A stretch of DNA of 57,839 nucleotides from Clostridia bacterium (GTDB lineage: Bacteria; Bacillota; Clostridia; Oscillospirales; CAG-272): contig JAFTYG010000060.1 in assembly GCA_017461365.1 (NCBI GenBank), positions 1-57,839 on the forward strand, in the 5' to 3' direction. Numbering within the stretch: position 1 is the stretch's first letter; each line of letters starts with the position of its first letter. Below, piece by piece: positions 41,402 to 49,510 of this stretch. The position numbers and the translations under genes were made by a program. The notes under the pieces were generated by a model. It was not told the origin of the DNA. It was given only the letters and a program-made list of their open reading frames with translations, and searched no databases.

Positions 41402-42493
41402 ATGATAAAAATCGAACATCTGGTAAAGAACTACGGCACAAACTGCGCGGTAGACGATATCAGCTTTGAGGTCAAAAAGGGTGAGATAGTCGGACTTCTC
41501 GGCCCCAACGGAGCGGGTAAGAGTACGACAATGAATATCCTTACGGGCTATCTCTCCGCCACCTCGGGCAACGTCTCTATAGCAGGCCTCAACGTTCTTG
41601 ACAATCCTCTGGAGGTAAAAAAGCACGTTGGATACCTCCCCGAGCAGCCTCCGCTCTATCTTGATATGACAGTTGAGGAGTATCTCATCTTTAACTATAA
41701 CCTCAAGGGCTGTAAGCTCAACAGAAACAAGCACTTAGAGGAGATCTGCGACGTCGTTAAGATAAAGGACGTTTATAAGAGAGTTATCAAAAACCTCTCC
41801 AAGGGCTACAGACAGAGAGTCGGCATCGCGCAGGCGCTTATCGGAAGCCCCGAGGTCATAATCTTTGACGAGCCTACCGTCGGCCTCGATCCCAAGCAGA
41901 TAATCGAGGTAAGAAACCTTCTGCGTAATCTCGGAAAGGACCACACCGTTATTCTTTCCACACATATCCTCCAGGAGGTACAGGCTGTCTGCGACCGTAT
42001 CGTTATCATAAATAAGGGTAAGATAGTTGCCGATGAGCTCACCGAGAACATAACGCGCGCCGTTGAGAACAACAGACGCTTCAACGTAAAGATCTGCGGT
42101 CCTCAGAAGGAGGTACTCAATATGCTCCGCTCGCGCCCCGGTATCGTTTACGCCGAGGTACTTGCAGAGCGTGACGGCGATGCTTACTGCTATACCATCG
42201 AGAGCGAGGTCGGCGTGGACATCAGAAAATCTCTGTTCTACGCGCTTGCCGAGAGAAACTGGCCGCTTATCGGTATGGAGGCTCTCGGAATGAGCCTTGA
42301 GGACGTATTTATAGCTATCGTCGATCAGACGTCGGCAAACAAGAACCGTTACGAAAAGCGCGACGCAAGAAAGTCTCAGAAGAGACATGGCGACGCAGAG
42401 CAGGATATTGCAAAGACGGTTATCGAAAACACGGGCAAGAAGCAGGGCGGCGAATTCTCCGCGCTCTTCGGTGACGATGAAGAAGAAAAGTAA
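41402..42493 (+). CDS. ABC exporter ATP-binding protein (GldA-like)
   Basis: This 363-residue cytoplasmic ATPase has Walker A GPNGAGKST at residues 34-42, a signature motif LSKGYRQRVGIAQAL, Walker B VIIFDEPTVGLDP and the STHIL switch His. The C-terminal part (from about 230) is a GldA-type extension and ends in an acidic tail with basic residues (KRDARKSQKRHGDAEQ...). It heads a four-gene operon with a permease, a GldG-like protein and a DUF4340 protein. In Bacteroidetes the GldAFG set serves gliding, but Clostridia without gliding carry the same set, so an exporter of unknown cargo is more likely. Confidence 0.9.
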   Translation: MIKIEHLVKNYGTNCAVDDISFEVKKGEIVGLLGPNGAGKSTTMNILTGYLSATSGNVSIAGLNVLDNPLEVKKHVGYLPEQPPLYLDMTVEEYLIFNYNLKGCKLNRNKHLEEICDVVKIKDVYKRVIKNLSKGYRQRVGIAQALIGSPEVIIFDEPTVGLDPKQIIEVRNLLRNLGKDHTVILSTHILQEVQAVCDRIVIINKGKIVADELTENITRAVENNRRFNVKICGPQKEVLNMLRSRPGIVYAEVLAERDGDAYCYTIESEVGVDIRKSLFYALAERNWPLIGMEALGMSLEDVFIAIVDQTSANKNRYEKRDARKSQKRHGDAEQDIAKTVIENTGKKQGGEFSALFGDDEEEK

Positions 42494-42505
42494 GGAGGAA
42501 GAAAA

Positions 42506-43252
42506 ATGTTTGCCATTTATAAAAAAGAACTGAGATCTTACTTTATTAACGCCATCGGCTACGTTTACGTCGGCGTATTCCTTGCGGCGGCGGCGCTTCT
42601 CTGCTGTTACACCACTATAGGCTCGAACAGCTACGACACGTCATCCTATTTCACCATGCTTCTTTTCGCGTTCATCGTGCTTATTCCCCTGCTTACAATG
42701 AAGCTCTTCGCAGAGGAAAAGAAGCTCCGCACAGAACAGCTCCTGCTGACCGCCCCCGTGTCCATATGGGGAATGGTGCTCGGCAAGTTCTTAGCGGCAG
42801 CAACCCTCTTTGTGGGAACCGTTCTCGTTTCCTGCATAAACTTTATTCCCATGTACATCTACGCAAGCGCAGAGCGTCTTGCCGATGAGTACGGCGTAAC
42901 CTACATAGGACCTATGACGGGCGAGATAGTCACCTGCATCGTAGGTATAATCTTCATAGGTCTCGCATTTATAGCTATCGGTATGTTCGTTTCCTCTCTT
43001 ACGGAAAACCAGCTGGCGGCGGCTGTTATTACCATAGTCATCATTCTTGTTATGCTTATCCTCGATATGCTCAAGCAGTACATCGAGATCGACGCTGTCC
43101 GTTTCGTCATAAACTGGGTATGCGTCATGAGCCGCTTCTCCAACTTCACACAGGGAGTCCTCGATTATGCGTCAATGCTCTATTACGTATCTATATCGGG
43201 CGTATTCCTCCTCCTTACGGTGCGCGTATATGACAAGCGCCGTTGGGGTTAA
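42506..43252 (+). CDS. ABC exporter permease (GldF-like)
   Basis: A 248-residue inner-membrane protein with six hydrophobic segments. It begins MFAIYKKELRSYFINAIGYVYVGVFLAAAALL, and KLFAEEKKLRTEQLLLTAPVS is the conserved cytoplasmic coupling region of the ABC-2 family next to the ATPase. It follows the ATPase gene by 12 bases, with AAGGAGG at the start. Partner of the GldA-like ATPase. Confidence 0.88.
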   Translation: MFAIYKKELRSYFINAIGYVYVGVFLAAAALLCCYTTIGSNSYDTSSYFTMLLFAFIVLIPLLTMKLFAEEKKLRTEQLLLTAPVSIWGMVLGKFLAAATLFVGTVLVSCINFIPMYIYASAERLADEYGVTYIGPMTGEIVTCIVGIIFIGLAFIAIGMFVSSLTENQLAAAVITIVIILVMLILDMLKQYIEIDAVRFVINWVCVMSRFSNFTQGVLDYASMLYYVSISGVFLLLTVRVYDKRRWG

Positions 43253-43270
43253 TGAAAGGCGGTACATAAT

Positions 43271-44941
43271 ATGAAAATGAAAACAGGAATGGGCAAAAAG
43301 CTCCGTTACGGCGGCGTAACGGCGGCGCTCACAGCGGCTATAATCGCAATAATAATCATTGTAAACATAATCTTCTCGGCGCTGGCGCAGAAAAATCTCT
43401 GGTACAGCGACCTGACACCCGAGCTTGTATTCACGCTTTCCGAGAACTGCGTAACGCTTCTCCGCGACGGCGACTCCGAATTTGAGAACAGCACCTCCCC
43501 TATAAAGAAGATCGATGAGTTCCGTGCGGCGGCAAAGGCTGAGAACCCCGACGCCAAGGACGAGGATATAATGATAAACATTATATTCTGCAACGACGAG
43601 CTGACCTGGACCGAGGATACGGCTCAGAGATACGTTCTTGAAACGGCAAAGCAGCTACAGAAGGAATTCCCCGACTACATCAACATCGAATACGTTGATA
43701 TAATAAGAAACCCCACAGCCGTTACAAAGTACGGCTCGGGCGTTACCACAACGAGCGTTATCATCGAGTGCGGAAGTGAGTTCCGCGTACGCGCTCTCAA
43801 GGCATTCTACGTTTTCGATGAGGACGACTCCGAAACACCTTGGGCGTATAACGGCGAAAAGATACTCGCGGCTTCTATCCTCGCTGTAACGAGAGCCGAC
43901 ACCCCCGTTGTCTGCATCACCACAAACCACGGTGAGCAGCTCCCCGGCGAGAGCTTTCTTCTTACGCTCGTCAACGCGGGCTACGACATACTGCCGATCG
44001 ACCTCTCGACCGACGAGATCCCCGCAGATTGCAGACTTATCATAGTCTCCTCCCCCGACACCGACTTTATGGTAGCCGACGGTATCACAGAATACGATGA
44101 GATCGAAAAGCTCGACATCTTCCTTGACGGCTCAAGCTCGCTTATGGTATTTATGGATCCCACGCTCACCACGAGACTCACGAACTTTGAGGATTATCTT
44201 GAGGAATGGGGCGTAAAGTTTGACAGAGTGAATATGGGCGACGGAACCTACGAGCCCTACCGTATTCAGGACAACTCTCAGGCGCTTGATGCAAACGGCT
44301 ACACCATCCTCGGCGATTACGTTGACTACGGTCTCGGCGGAGAGATTACCGAGGAGCTTGCCGAGATGAACAGAAAGATAGCCTTCCCCAACGTAATGTC
44401 TATCTCCTACTCCGATCAGGTAACTATGACAGCGCTGATGGACGAGGATGAGACGACCTATCTCGGCGACTACGGCTACCTCAACGTCAACAGCGCATAC
44501 CGCGAGATATACGACATATTCGTCTCGAGCGATGACGCCGTTGCATGGGTAGGTCAGCAGACAGATCCCGTCGAGACTGCAAAGAACGGCAACAACTTCA
44601 AGCTCATGACCGTAACGGTCGAGGACGATTACGTTCAGGAGAGCAACTACACAAGCACTAACGAAGCGTCCTACGTTATCGCTACGGGATGCTCGGAGTT
44701 TGCGCTTGACGAAATGCTCCACGGACAGTACGGAAACAATATGTTCCTTGAATATACTCTCCGTATAATCGCTCACGAGCCCGTACCCGTAGGACTTACC
44801 TTCAAGCCCTTCGGTGACTATACAATAGACACGGTGACGACAGCTGAGGCTACCCAGTACACAGTGGTATTTACGGTAGTTCCGCTCATCCTGTCTCTCG
44901 GCATCGGTATCTTTGTTATTGTAAGGAGAAAGAACAGATGA
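43271..44941 (+). CDS. GldG-like ABC-type auxiliary protein
   Basis: The 556-residue protein has an N-terminal transmembrane helix (about 13-36: GVTAALTAAIIAIIIIVNIIF), a large extracytoplasmic domain, and a C-terminal helix (VVFTVVPLILSLGIGIFVIVRRKNR). The ABC_transp_aux pattern is visible in the TP(ELV)FTLSENC start of the domain and in PVVCITTNHGEQ. It lies 18 bases after the permease and overlaps the next start as ATGA. It probably links the exporter to the cell envelope. Confidence 0.82.
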   Translation: MKMKTGMGKKLRYGGVTAALTAAIIAIIIIVNIIFSALAQKNLWYSDLTPELVFTLSENCVTLLRDGDSEFENSTSPIKKIDEFRAAAKAENPDAKDEDIMINIIFCNDELTWTEDTAQRYVLETAKQLQKEFPDYINIEYVDIIRNPTAVTKYGSGVTTTSVIIECGSEFRVRALKAFYVFDEDDSETPWAYNGEKILAASILAVTRADTPVVCITTNHGEQLPGESFLLTLVNAGYDILPIDLSTDEIPADCRLIIVSSPDTDFMVADGITEYDEIEKLDIFLDGSSSLMVFMDPTLTTRLTNFEDYLEEWGVKFDRVNMGDGTYEPYRIQDNSQALDANGYTILGDYVDYGLGGEITEELAEMNRKIAFPNVMSISYSDQVTMTALMDEDETTYLGDYGYLNVNSAYREIYDIFVSSDDAVAWVGQQTDPVETAKNGNNFKLMTVTVEDDYVQESNYTSTNEASYVIATGCSEFALDEMLHGQYGNNMFLEYTLRIIAHEPVPVGLTFKPFGDYTIDTVTTAEATQYTVVFTVVPLILSLGIGIFVIVRRKNR

Positions 44942-47298
44942 GTTTGATGCGAAAGCGAGTCATCGCTATAATCGCGGCAGCTCTTGCGATCATCATTCTC
45001 GGCATATCGCTTGCGGCAGTTATGCAGTACGTTGACACTATCGAATTTGTCGACGTCGACGGCACAAAATACTACGCCCGCAATAAAAATGCCGTGTACA
45101 AGCTATATGCCAAAGGAAGCAAGGAGCCGCTGCCTACCGACAGTCAGTACGGCTACTATATCACAAATGCGGGAACTCTCGTAAACCTCGACTCCGAAAC
45201 GGGCGAGGCGACCGAGTACATCCCCGTTGAGACAGAGGGAAACGAAAACGTGGGCTACAATGACCGCGTGCTTATCTTCCCTCACGTTGAAAAGAAAAAT
45301 ATCCTCTCGCTCGAGGTACACAACGAATACGGAAGCTACACCTTCCAGCGCGTAAACGAGGATCTTGAGCTTGACGCGAGCGGAGATTTCATAATCAAGG
45401 GCTCTCCCCTCACGTCTTACAATCAGGAGCTCTTTGCCGAGCTTTACGTCGGCGCGGGCTACACACTGACGCTTATGAAGATCAAGGATCCCATCAAGCG
45501 TGACACCGACGGCAACGTCTGCTCTCACGAAGAGGCGTGCGAGTGCGGATTTTCCGAATACGGACTCGTTGCCGAGGAAAGAGAAAAGGAAGTAGTCGAT
45601 GAGGACGGCGAGACCGTTGTCGACAAAGAGACGGGCGAGGCTTTGACAGAGACCTACAGCTATGAGCCCGCCTACTACATCCTTACGGATACCGACGGCA
45701 ACCGCTATAAGCTCCTTATCGGAGATATGCTCGTTACGGGCGGCGGATACTACGCGCAGTACGTCAGCCTTGACGGAGATACCGAGACAAAGCGAGACGC
45801 TGTCTACGTTATCGACACGTCCTCGGGCGGCGCTCTGACAGAGCCCATCGAGACCTACGTTACCCCCACGCTCTGCTATCCTCTGCCTATGAACAGATAC
45901 TACGACGTTGACGATTTCGTCATCGGAAACAGATTGGCGGACGAGTACACGGGACAGGAGCTTGAGGACCTTTACAAGAGAGTTATATCCTTCTCTTACA
46001 TCGACCTTTCCGAGCGTGAAAACACTATGGCTGCGACCACGCCCTATGAGTTCAAGCTCGATCTTGCAGGCTACGGCGCATCCGACTCGGCGATAAACGC
46101 CTGCCTTTACAATTTCTATTCGCCCACACTTACAAGAACCGTCAAGTTCGCGCCTACAGACAGCGATCTTCTCAAATACGGATTCTGGGTGGAAAAGCTT
46201 GATGAAAACGGAAACGTCGTCAAGAACGAAAAGGGCGAGATCCAATACGAAATTTTCGCAAAGTATTTCATCGCCTACGATTTCGACGTATGGGATGATA
46301 ACGGAAACGTAACGTCGACAATACATCAGGACATCCTCATCAGCGATATTGATTACGAGGAAACGGGAAAATATTACATCTTCACCTCCGAGACGGTAAC
46401 CGCTAAGGACTCGAACGGCAAGGACGTTTCCACATTCTACGCCTACGACTTTATCTGTGAGGCTGAGGGATATATGTTTGAATTCCTGCTCTGGGATGAA
46501 TACGATTGGGTAAATCCCGCTTACGTCGATCAGAATATTGCATTTATCGACAAGATCACGCTTACGTCTCCCGACTACAGCGCGATATTCGACGTTGACA
46601 ACTCAAAGTCAAGTCAGGAGGACGGACTCAGCTCGACGCTGCTCTCGGTAACGGCATCGCAGAACGGCGGAGCATCCCGCACGACCTTCTCGTCCTATGA
46701 GGCGCTTGACAAAAACAACTATTATTGGATCATAACCTCTACGGGTATCACCGTTTATAACGCTACCACAGGCAACGAGGCTGAGATCAACAAGGAGATA
46801 GCCTACTACGATTACAACGCCCTCGGCTCTCAGGTGCGTTGCAGAACGGGATACATTGAATGCGCGGATAAGAAGATAGAGGTAACGGCAAATTACGTCA
46901 ATGTCTACTCGACCTCGGGAACACTTCAGCAATCCATCCTGAGATATGACACCGATCTGTGGAGAAAGTTCTATCAGACGCTTCTCTACGCTTCGCTCGA
47001 GGGCTCATATGAGCTGACAGAGGAAGAGGAGCTTGCTCTCATCTCCAACCCCGACAATCTGCTCCTTACTATGGAGATAGATATGAAGGACGCTGAGTCT
47101 GCGGGAGGCACCGAGGTGAATATGGTCTACAAGTTCTATAAGCTCTCGTCAAGAAAGGCTTATATAATGATAAGCAGTGACGGCGGCGAGACCTTCAACG
47201 GCGGATTTTACGTTTACCGCAACAAGGTAGATAAATTTATGTCCGACGCGCAAAAGTTCTTTGCGAACGAAACGATCGTCCCCGACGCGAAGAGATAA
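44938..47298 (+). CDS. DUF4340 domain membrane protein
   Basis: The 786-residue protein begins MSLMRKRVIAIIAAALAIIILGISLAAV, one N-terminal helix that anchors a long extracytoplasmic domain rich in Asp, Glu and Tyr. DUF4340 is the usual partner of GldG-like proteins in Clostridia and relatives; its function is unknown. A short Cys-containing loop (CSHEEACECGF, about residues 198-208) could bind metal. AAGGAG precedes the ATG and the gene is coupled to the GldG-like gene. It ends the operon at 47298. Confidence 0.78.
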   Translation: MSLMRKRVIAIIAAALAIIILGISLAAVMQYVDTIEFVDVDGTKYYARNKNAVYKLYAKGSKEPLPTDSQYGYYITNAGTLVNLDSETGEATEYIPVETEGNENVGYNDRVLIFPHVEKKNILSLEVHNEYGSYTFQRVNEDLELDASGDFIIKGSPLTSYNQELFAELYVGAGYTLTLMKIKDPIKRDTDGNVCSHEEACECGFSEYGLVAEEREKEVVDEDGETVVDKETGEALTETYSYEPAYYILTDTDGNRYKLLIGDMLVTGGGYYAQYVSLDGDTETKRDAVYVIDTSSGGALTEPIETYVTPTLCYPLPMNRYYDVDDFVIGNRLADEYTGQELEDLYKRVISFSYIDLSERENTMAATTPYEFKLDLAGYGASDSAINACLYNFYSPTLTRTVKFAPTDSDLLKYGFWVEKLDENGNVVKNEKGEIQYEIFAKYFIAYDFDVWDDNGNVTSTIHQDILISDIDYEETGKYYIFTSETVTAKDSNGKDVSTFYAYDFICEAEGYMFEFLLWDEYDWVNPAYVDQNIAFIDKITLTSPDYSAIFDVDNSKSSQEDGLSSTLLSVTASQNGGASRTTFSSYEALDKNNYYWIITSTGITVYNATTGNEAEINKEIAYYDYNALGSQVRCRTGYIECADKKIEVTANYVNVYSTSGTLQQSILRYDTDLWRKFYQTLLYASLEGSYELTEEEELALISNPDNLLLTMEIDMKDAESAGGTEVNMVYKFYKLSSRKAYIMISSDGGETFNGGFYVYRNKVDKFMSDAQKFFANETIVPDAKR

Positions 47299-47328
47299 CC
47301 TACTTTTCTTTTGAAAAAGAAAAGTAGG
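47299..47328 (+). other. Stem-loop after the DUF4340 gene
   Basis: CCTACTTTTCTTTT and AAGAAAAGTAGG form a 12-bp stem around GAAA directly after the stop codon. There is no T-run after it (CAAAAGAAAAC), so it may be a mRNA 3' protection or pausing stem rather than a terminator. The tandem array starts right after it. Confidence 0.5.
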
Positions 47329-47338
47329 CAAAAGAAAA

Positions 47339-47618
47339 CACTGCATTGTCAGGACAATAAGAGACAAGCAAAAAACACTGCATTGTCAGGACAATAAGAG
47401 GCAAGCAAAAAGCACTGCATTGTTAATACAATAAGAGGCAAGCAAAAAGCACTGCATTGTCAGGACAATAAGAGGCAAGCAAAAAGCACTGCATTGTTAA
47501 TACAATAAGAGGCAAGCAAAAAGCACTGCATTGTTAATACAATAAGAGGCAAGCAAAAAACACTGCATTGTTAATACAATAAGAGGCAAGCAAAAAACAC
47601 TGCATTGTTAGTAAATTG
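47339..47618 (+). repeat. Tandem array of 37-bp units, seven full and one partial
   Basis: Unit starts are at 47339, 47376, 47413, 47450, 47487, 47524, 47561 and 47598, an exact 37-base period. Each begins CACTGCATTGT and ends GGCAAGCAAAAA-type sequence, and each contains a small hairpin with ATTGT and ACAAT arms. Two loop types occur: CAGG in units 1, 2 and 4, TAAT in 3, 5, 6 and 7. The eighth is broken (ATTGTTAGTAAATTG). There are no variable spacers, so it is not a CRISPR. Confidence 0.9.
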
Positions 47619-47619
47619 A

Positions 47620-47648
47620 AAAGCAGACTCGCACGAGTCTGCTTTTTG
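47620..47648 (+). terminator. Terminator after the tandem array
   Basis: AAGCAGACTCG pairs with CGAGTCTGCTT across a 2-base loop, then TTTTGTT. It ends any plus-strand transcript from the exporter operon or the array. Confidence 0.85.
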
Positions 47649-47707
47649 TTATAGGGAGATCAAGTCACCGTTTGACATTGAAAATTTTATAAAAAAATAA
47701 AAAAGAG

Positions 47708-47736
47708 TTGACAAAAAGTCAACACCGTGATACAAT
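47708..47736 (+). promoter_or_regulatory. Promoter of the antisense RNA
   Basis: TTGACA (47708-47713), 17-base spacer, TACAAT (47731-47736): a strong promoter with only a short transcript before the terminator below. Confidence 0.82.
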
Positions 47737-47742
47737 GGTAAC

Positions 47743-47829
47743 GGAGAGAACCGACAATGGTTGCTCCCAACGTAAATTGTTAAAGAATTAACCGCTCATG
47801 TTGGTTGCAGAGGCGGTTAATTCTTTTTA
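47743..47829 (+). ncRNA. Putative type I antitoxin RNA (RatA-like position)
   Basis: From the promoter at 47708-47736 to the hairpin AAAGAATTAACCGC / GCGGTTAATTCTTT (47782-47826, perfect 14-bp stem) with TTTTT, the transcript would be about 87 bases. It has no start codon with an RBS. Its 3' end overlaps the last 13 bases of the Hol_Tox-like toxin gene on the other strand and its body would pair with the toxin mRNA's 3' end. This is the arrangement of RatA with txpA. RNA data would be needed to confirm it. Confidence 0.65.
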
Positions 47830-47906
47830 TTATGATTGTCTATGTATGCCAAAAGAGATATTATAAGTCCTGCGAACAGGAACAACAGCTCCCAAGTAAC
47901 GTACAT
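47817..47906 (-). CDS. Hol_Tox-like small membrane toxin (29 residues)
   Basis: The peptide reads MYVTWELLFLFAGLI and ends with LLAYIDNHNKKN, so it has one transmembrane helix and the conserved Y-I-D-N-H-N-K-K tail of the putative holin-like toxin (Hol_Tox) family. Members are type I toxins that damage the membrane. The track-length reading from 48038 is longer but runs through an upstream promoter. ATG 47904-47906 lies eight bases after GGAGG; an ATG at 47910-47912 is only two bases from it. The leader can fold CTTCCC/GGGGAG to hide the RBS, as expected for type I toxins. Confidence 0.75.
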   Translation of the reverse strand: MYVTWELLFLFAGLIISLLAYIDNHNKKN

Positions 47907-47952
47907 CAGCATAACCTCCCCTCTTCGGGAAGGCAAAAAGTTGTCAGTCAAG

Positions 47953-47981
47953 ATAATAGAAAAAATTATTGCCGAAATCAA
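47953..47981 (-). promoter_or_regulatory. Promoter of the toxin gene
   Basis: Minus strand TTGATT (47976-47981), 17-base spacer, TATTAT (47953-47958). The leader is about 40 bases and contains the RBS hairpin. Confidence 0.65.
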
Positions 47982-48021
47982 CTCTTTTTGATAATAATAC
48001 AATTTATTTCTCAAAAAGCCC

Positions 48022-48050
48022 TTGATTTTTTCCGTCAAATATGAGATAAT
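48022..48050 (+). promoter_or_regulatory. NSS transporter promoter
   Basis: TTGATT (48022-48027), 17-base spacer, GATAAT (48045-48050). Confidence 0.6.
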
Positions 48051-48090
48051 AATATGGTATGTAACAAAATGACAGAATTAGGAGTTTTAA

Positions 48091-49467
48091 ATGGAGAAAA
48101 AAAGAAGTAGCTTTACAGGAAAGCTCGGATTTGTTCTCGCTGCGGCAGGCTCGGCAGTGGGGCTCGGAAACCTTTGGCGATTTCCCTACCTTGCGGCTCA
48201 GTACGGCGGCGGTATTTTTTTGCTTGTCTACGCCATCCTTTCGGTAACGTTCGGCTTTTCGCTTATGGTAGCCGAAATATCTATCGGAAGAAAAACAGGA
48301 CTTTCGGCAATAGGAGCATTCCAGAAGCTGAACAAAAAATGCACCTTTATCGGTTATCTTGCGGCGATAGTTCCCGCAATGATACTTCCCTACTATTCGG
48401 TTATCGGCGGTTGGGTGATCAAGTACCTCGTTGTTTTCACAACGGGACAAGCCGACGTTGCGGCTACCGACGGATATTTTGAGGGCTTCACAGCAAGCAC
48501 GGGACAGTCGATACTCTTCTTCTCGATATTCCTTGCGATAACGGCTGTGGTCGTTCTCTTCGGAGTAGAAAAGGGCGTTGAAAAGGTAAGTAAGATAATG
48601 ATGCCCATACTCGTCGTGCTTTCGGTCGGAATTGCAGCCTACGTCTGCATATCAAACGCGCTCAATGGCGATTGGGACGGTATTCTCTACTATATCAAGC
48701 CCGATTTTTCAAACTTCGGTATAATGACGGTCGTTGCGGCAATGGGACAGCTATTCTATTCGATGTCGCTTGCGATGGGTATTATGATAACCTACGGCTC
48801 TTATATGAAAAAGGACGTCAGCATTGAGTCCTCGTCTCATCAGATAGAGTTTTTCGATATGGGCGTTGCCTTCCTCGCAGGTCTTATGGTGGTTCCCTCG
48901 GTCGTAAGCTATTCGGGCATTGAGGGACTCAACAAGGGCCCCGGGCTTATGTTCGTAACTCTCCCCAAGGTATTCAACGATATGGGCCCCGTGACGGGAA
49001 ATATCGTCGGCGCGGTGTTCTTCGTGCTCGTTCTCTTTGCGGCTCTGACCTCGTCGATCTCGCTTATGGAGACGGTCGTATCTATCATTCAGGATAAATT
49101 CCACATTGAAAGAAAGCTCACCTGCCTCATAGTCCTCATCGGCGCATTCCTCATCGGTCTGCCCTCCGCGCTCGGCTTCGGCGTATGGTCGGGTGTTTCA
49201 CTTCTCGGAATGGACATTCTCACATTTGTCGATTTCGTTACGAACAGCATTATCATGCCGATCGTTGCGATACTCACCTGTATCGTTATCTGCTACGTAA
49301 TAAAGCCCAAGGCAGTCATTGAAGAGGTTGAGGTATCGGGAAAATTCCACCTCAAAAAGCTCTTTAACGTAATGATCTATGTAGCACCCATACTTCTTCT
49401 TGTTATTCTTGTGTTCTCGGTGTTCGAGGCATTTGATATAACCTTCGGCGGATTTTTGAAATTCTAA
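48091..49467 (+). CDS. Sodium:neurotransmitter symporter family transporter (NSS)
   Basis: A 458-residue inner-membrane protein with 11-12 transmembrane helices. GSAVGLGNLWRFPYLAAQYGGG is the unwound TM1 that binds sodium and the substrate in LeuT-fold symporters, and ALTSSISLMETVVS the TM8 region. Bacterial members carry amino acids such as Leu, Tyr or Trp; the exact substrate is not readable. TTAGGAG precedes the ATG. The gene has its own promoter and terminator. Confidence 0.93.
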   Translation: MEKKRSSFTGKLGFVLAAAGSAVGLGNLWRFPYLAAQYGGGIFLLVYAILSVTFGFSLMVAEISIGRKTGLSAIGAFQKLNKKCTFIGYLAAIVPAMILPYYSVIGGWVIKYLVVFTTGQADVAATDGYFEGFTASTGQSILFFSIFLAITAVVVLFGVEKGVEKVSKIMMPILVVLSVGIAAYVCISNALNGDWDGILYYIKPDFSNFGIMTVVAAMGQLFYSMSLAMGIMITYGSYMKKDVSIESSSHQIEFFDMGVAFLAGLMVVPSVVSYSGIEGLNKGPGLMFVTLPKVFNDMGPVTGNIVGAVFFVLVLFAALTSSISLMETVVSIIQDKFHIERKLTCLIVLIGAFLIGLPSALGFGVWSGVSLLGMDILTFVDFVTNSIIMPIVAILTCIVICYVIKPKAVIEEVEVSGKFHLKKLFNVMIYVAPILLLVILVFSVFEAFDITFGGFLKF

Positions 49468-49473
49468 AAAATC

Positions 49474-49505
49474 GGGGCTGTCTCCTATGTTAATGAGACA
49501 GCCCC
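49474..49505. terminator. Bidirectional terminator of the NSS gene and the DUF2974 gene
   Basis: GGGGCTGTCTC pairs with GAGACAGCCCC. The plus strand continues TTTTATTA and the minus strand GATTTTTTAG, serving both convergent transcripts. Confidence 0.85.
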
Positions 49506-49510
49506 TTTTA

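Noticed and set aside
47339-47618. CRISPR array
   Set aside because: The 37-base units are contiguous, with no variable spacers and no cas genes.
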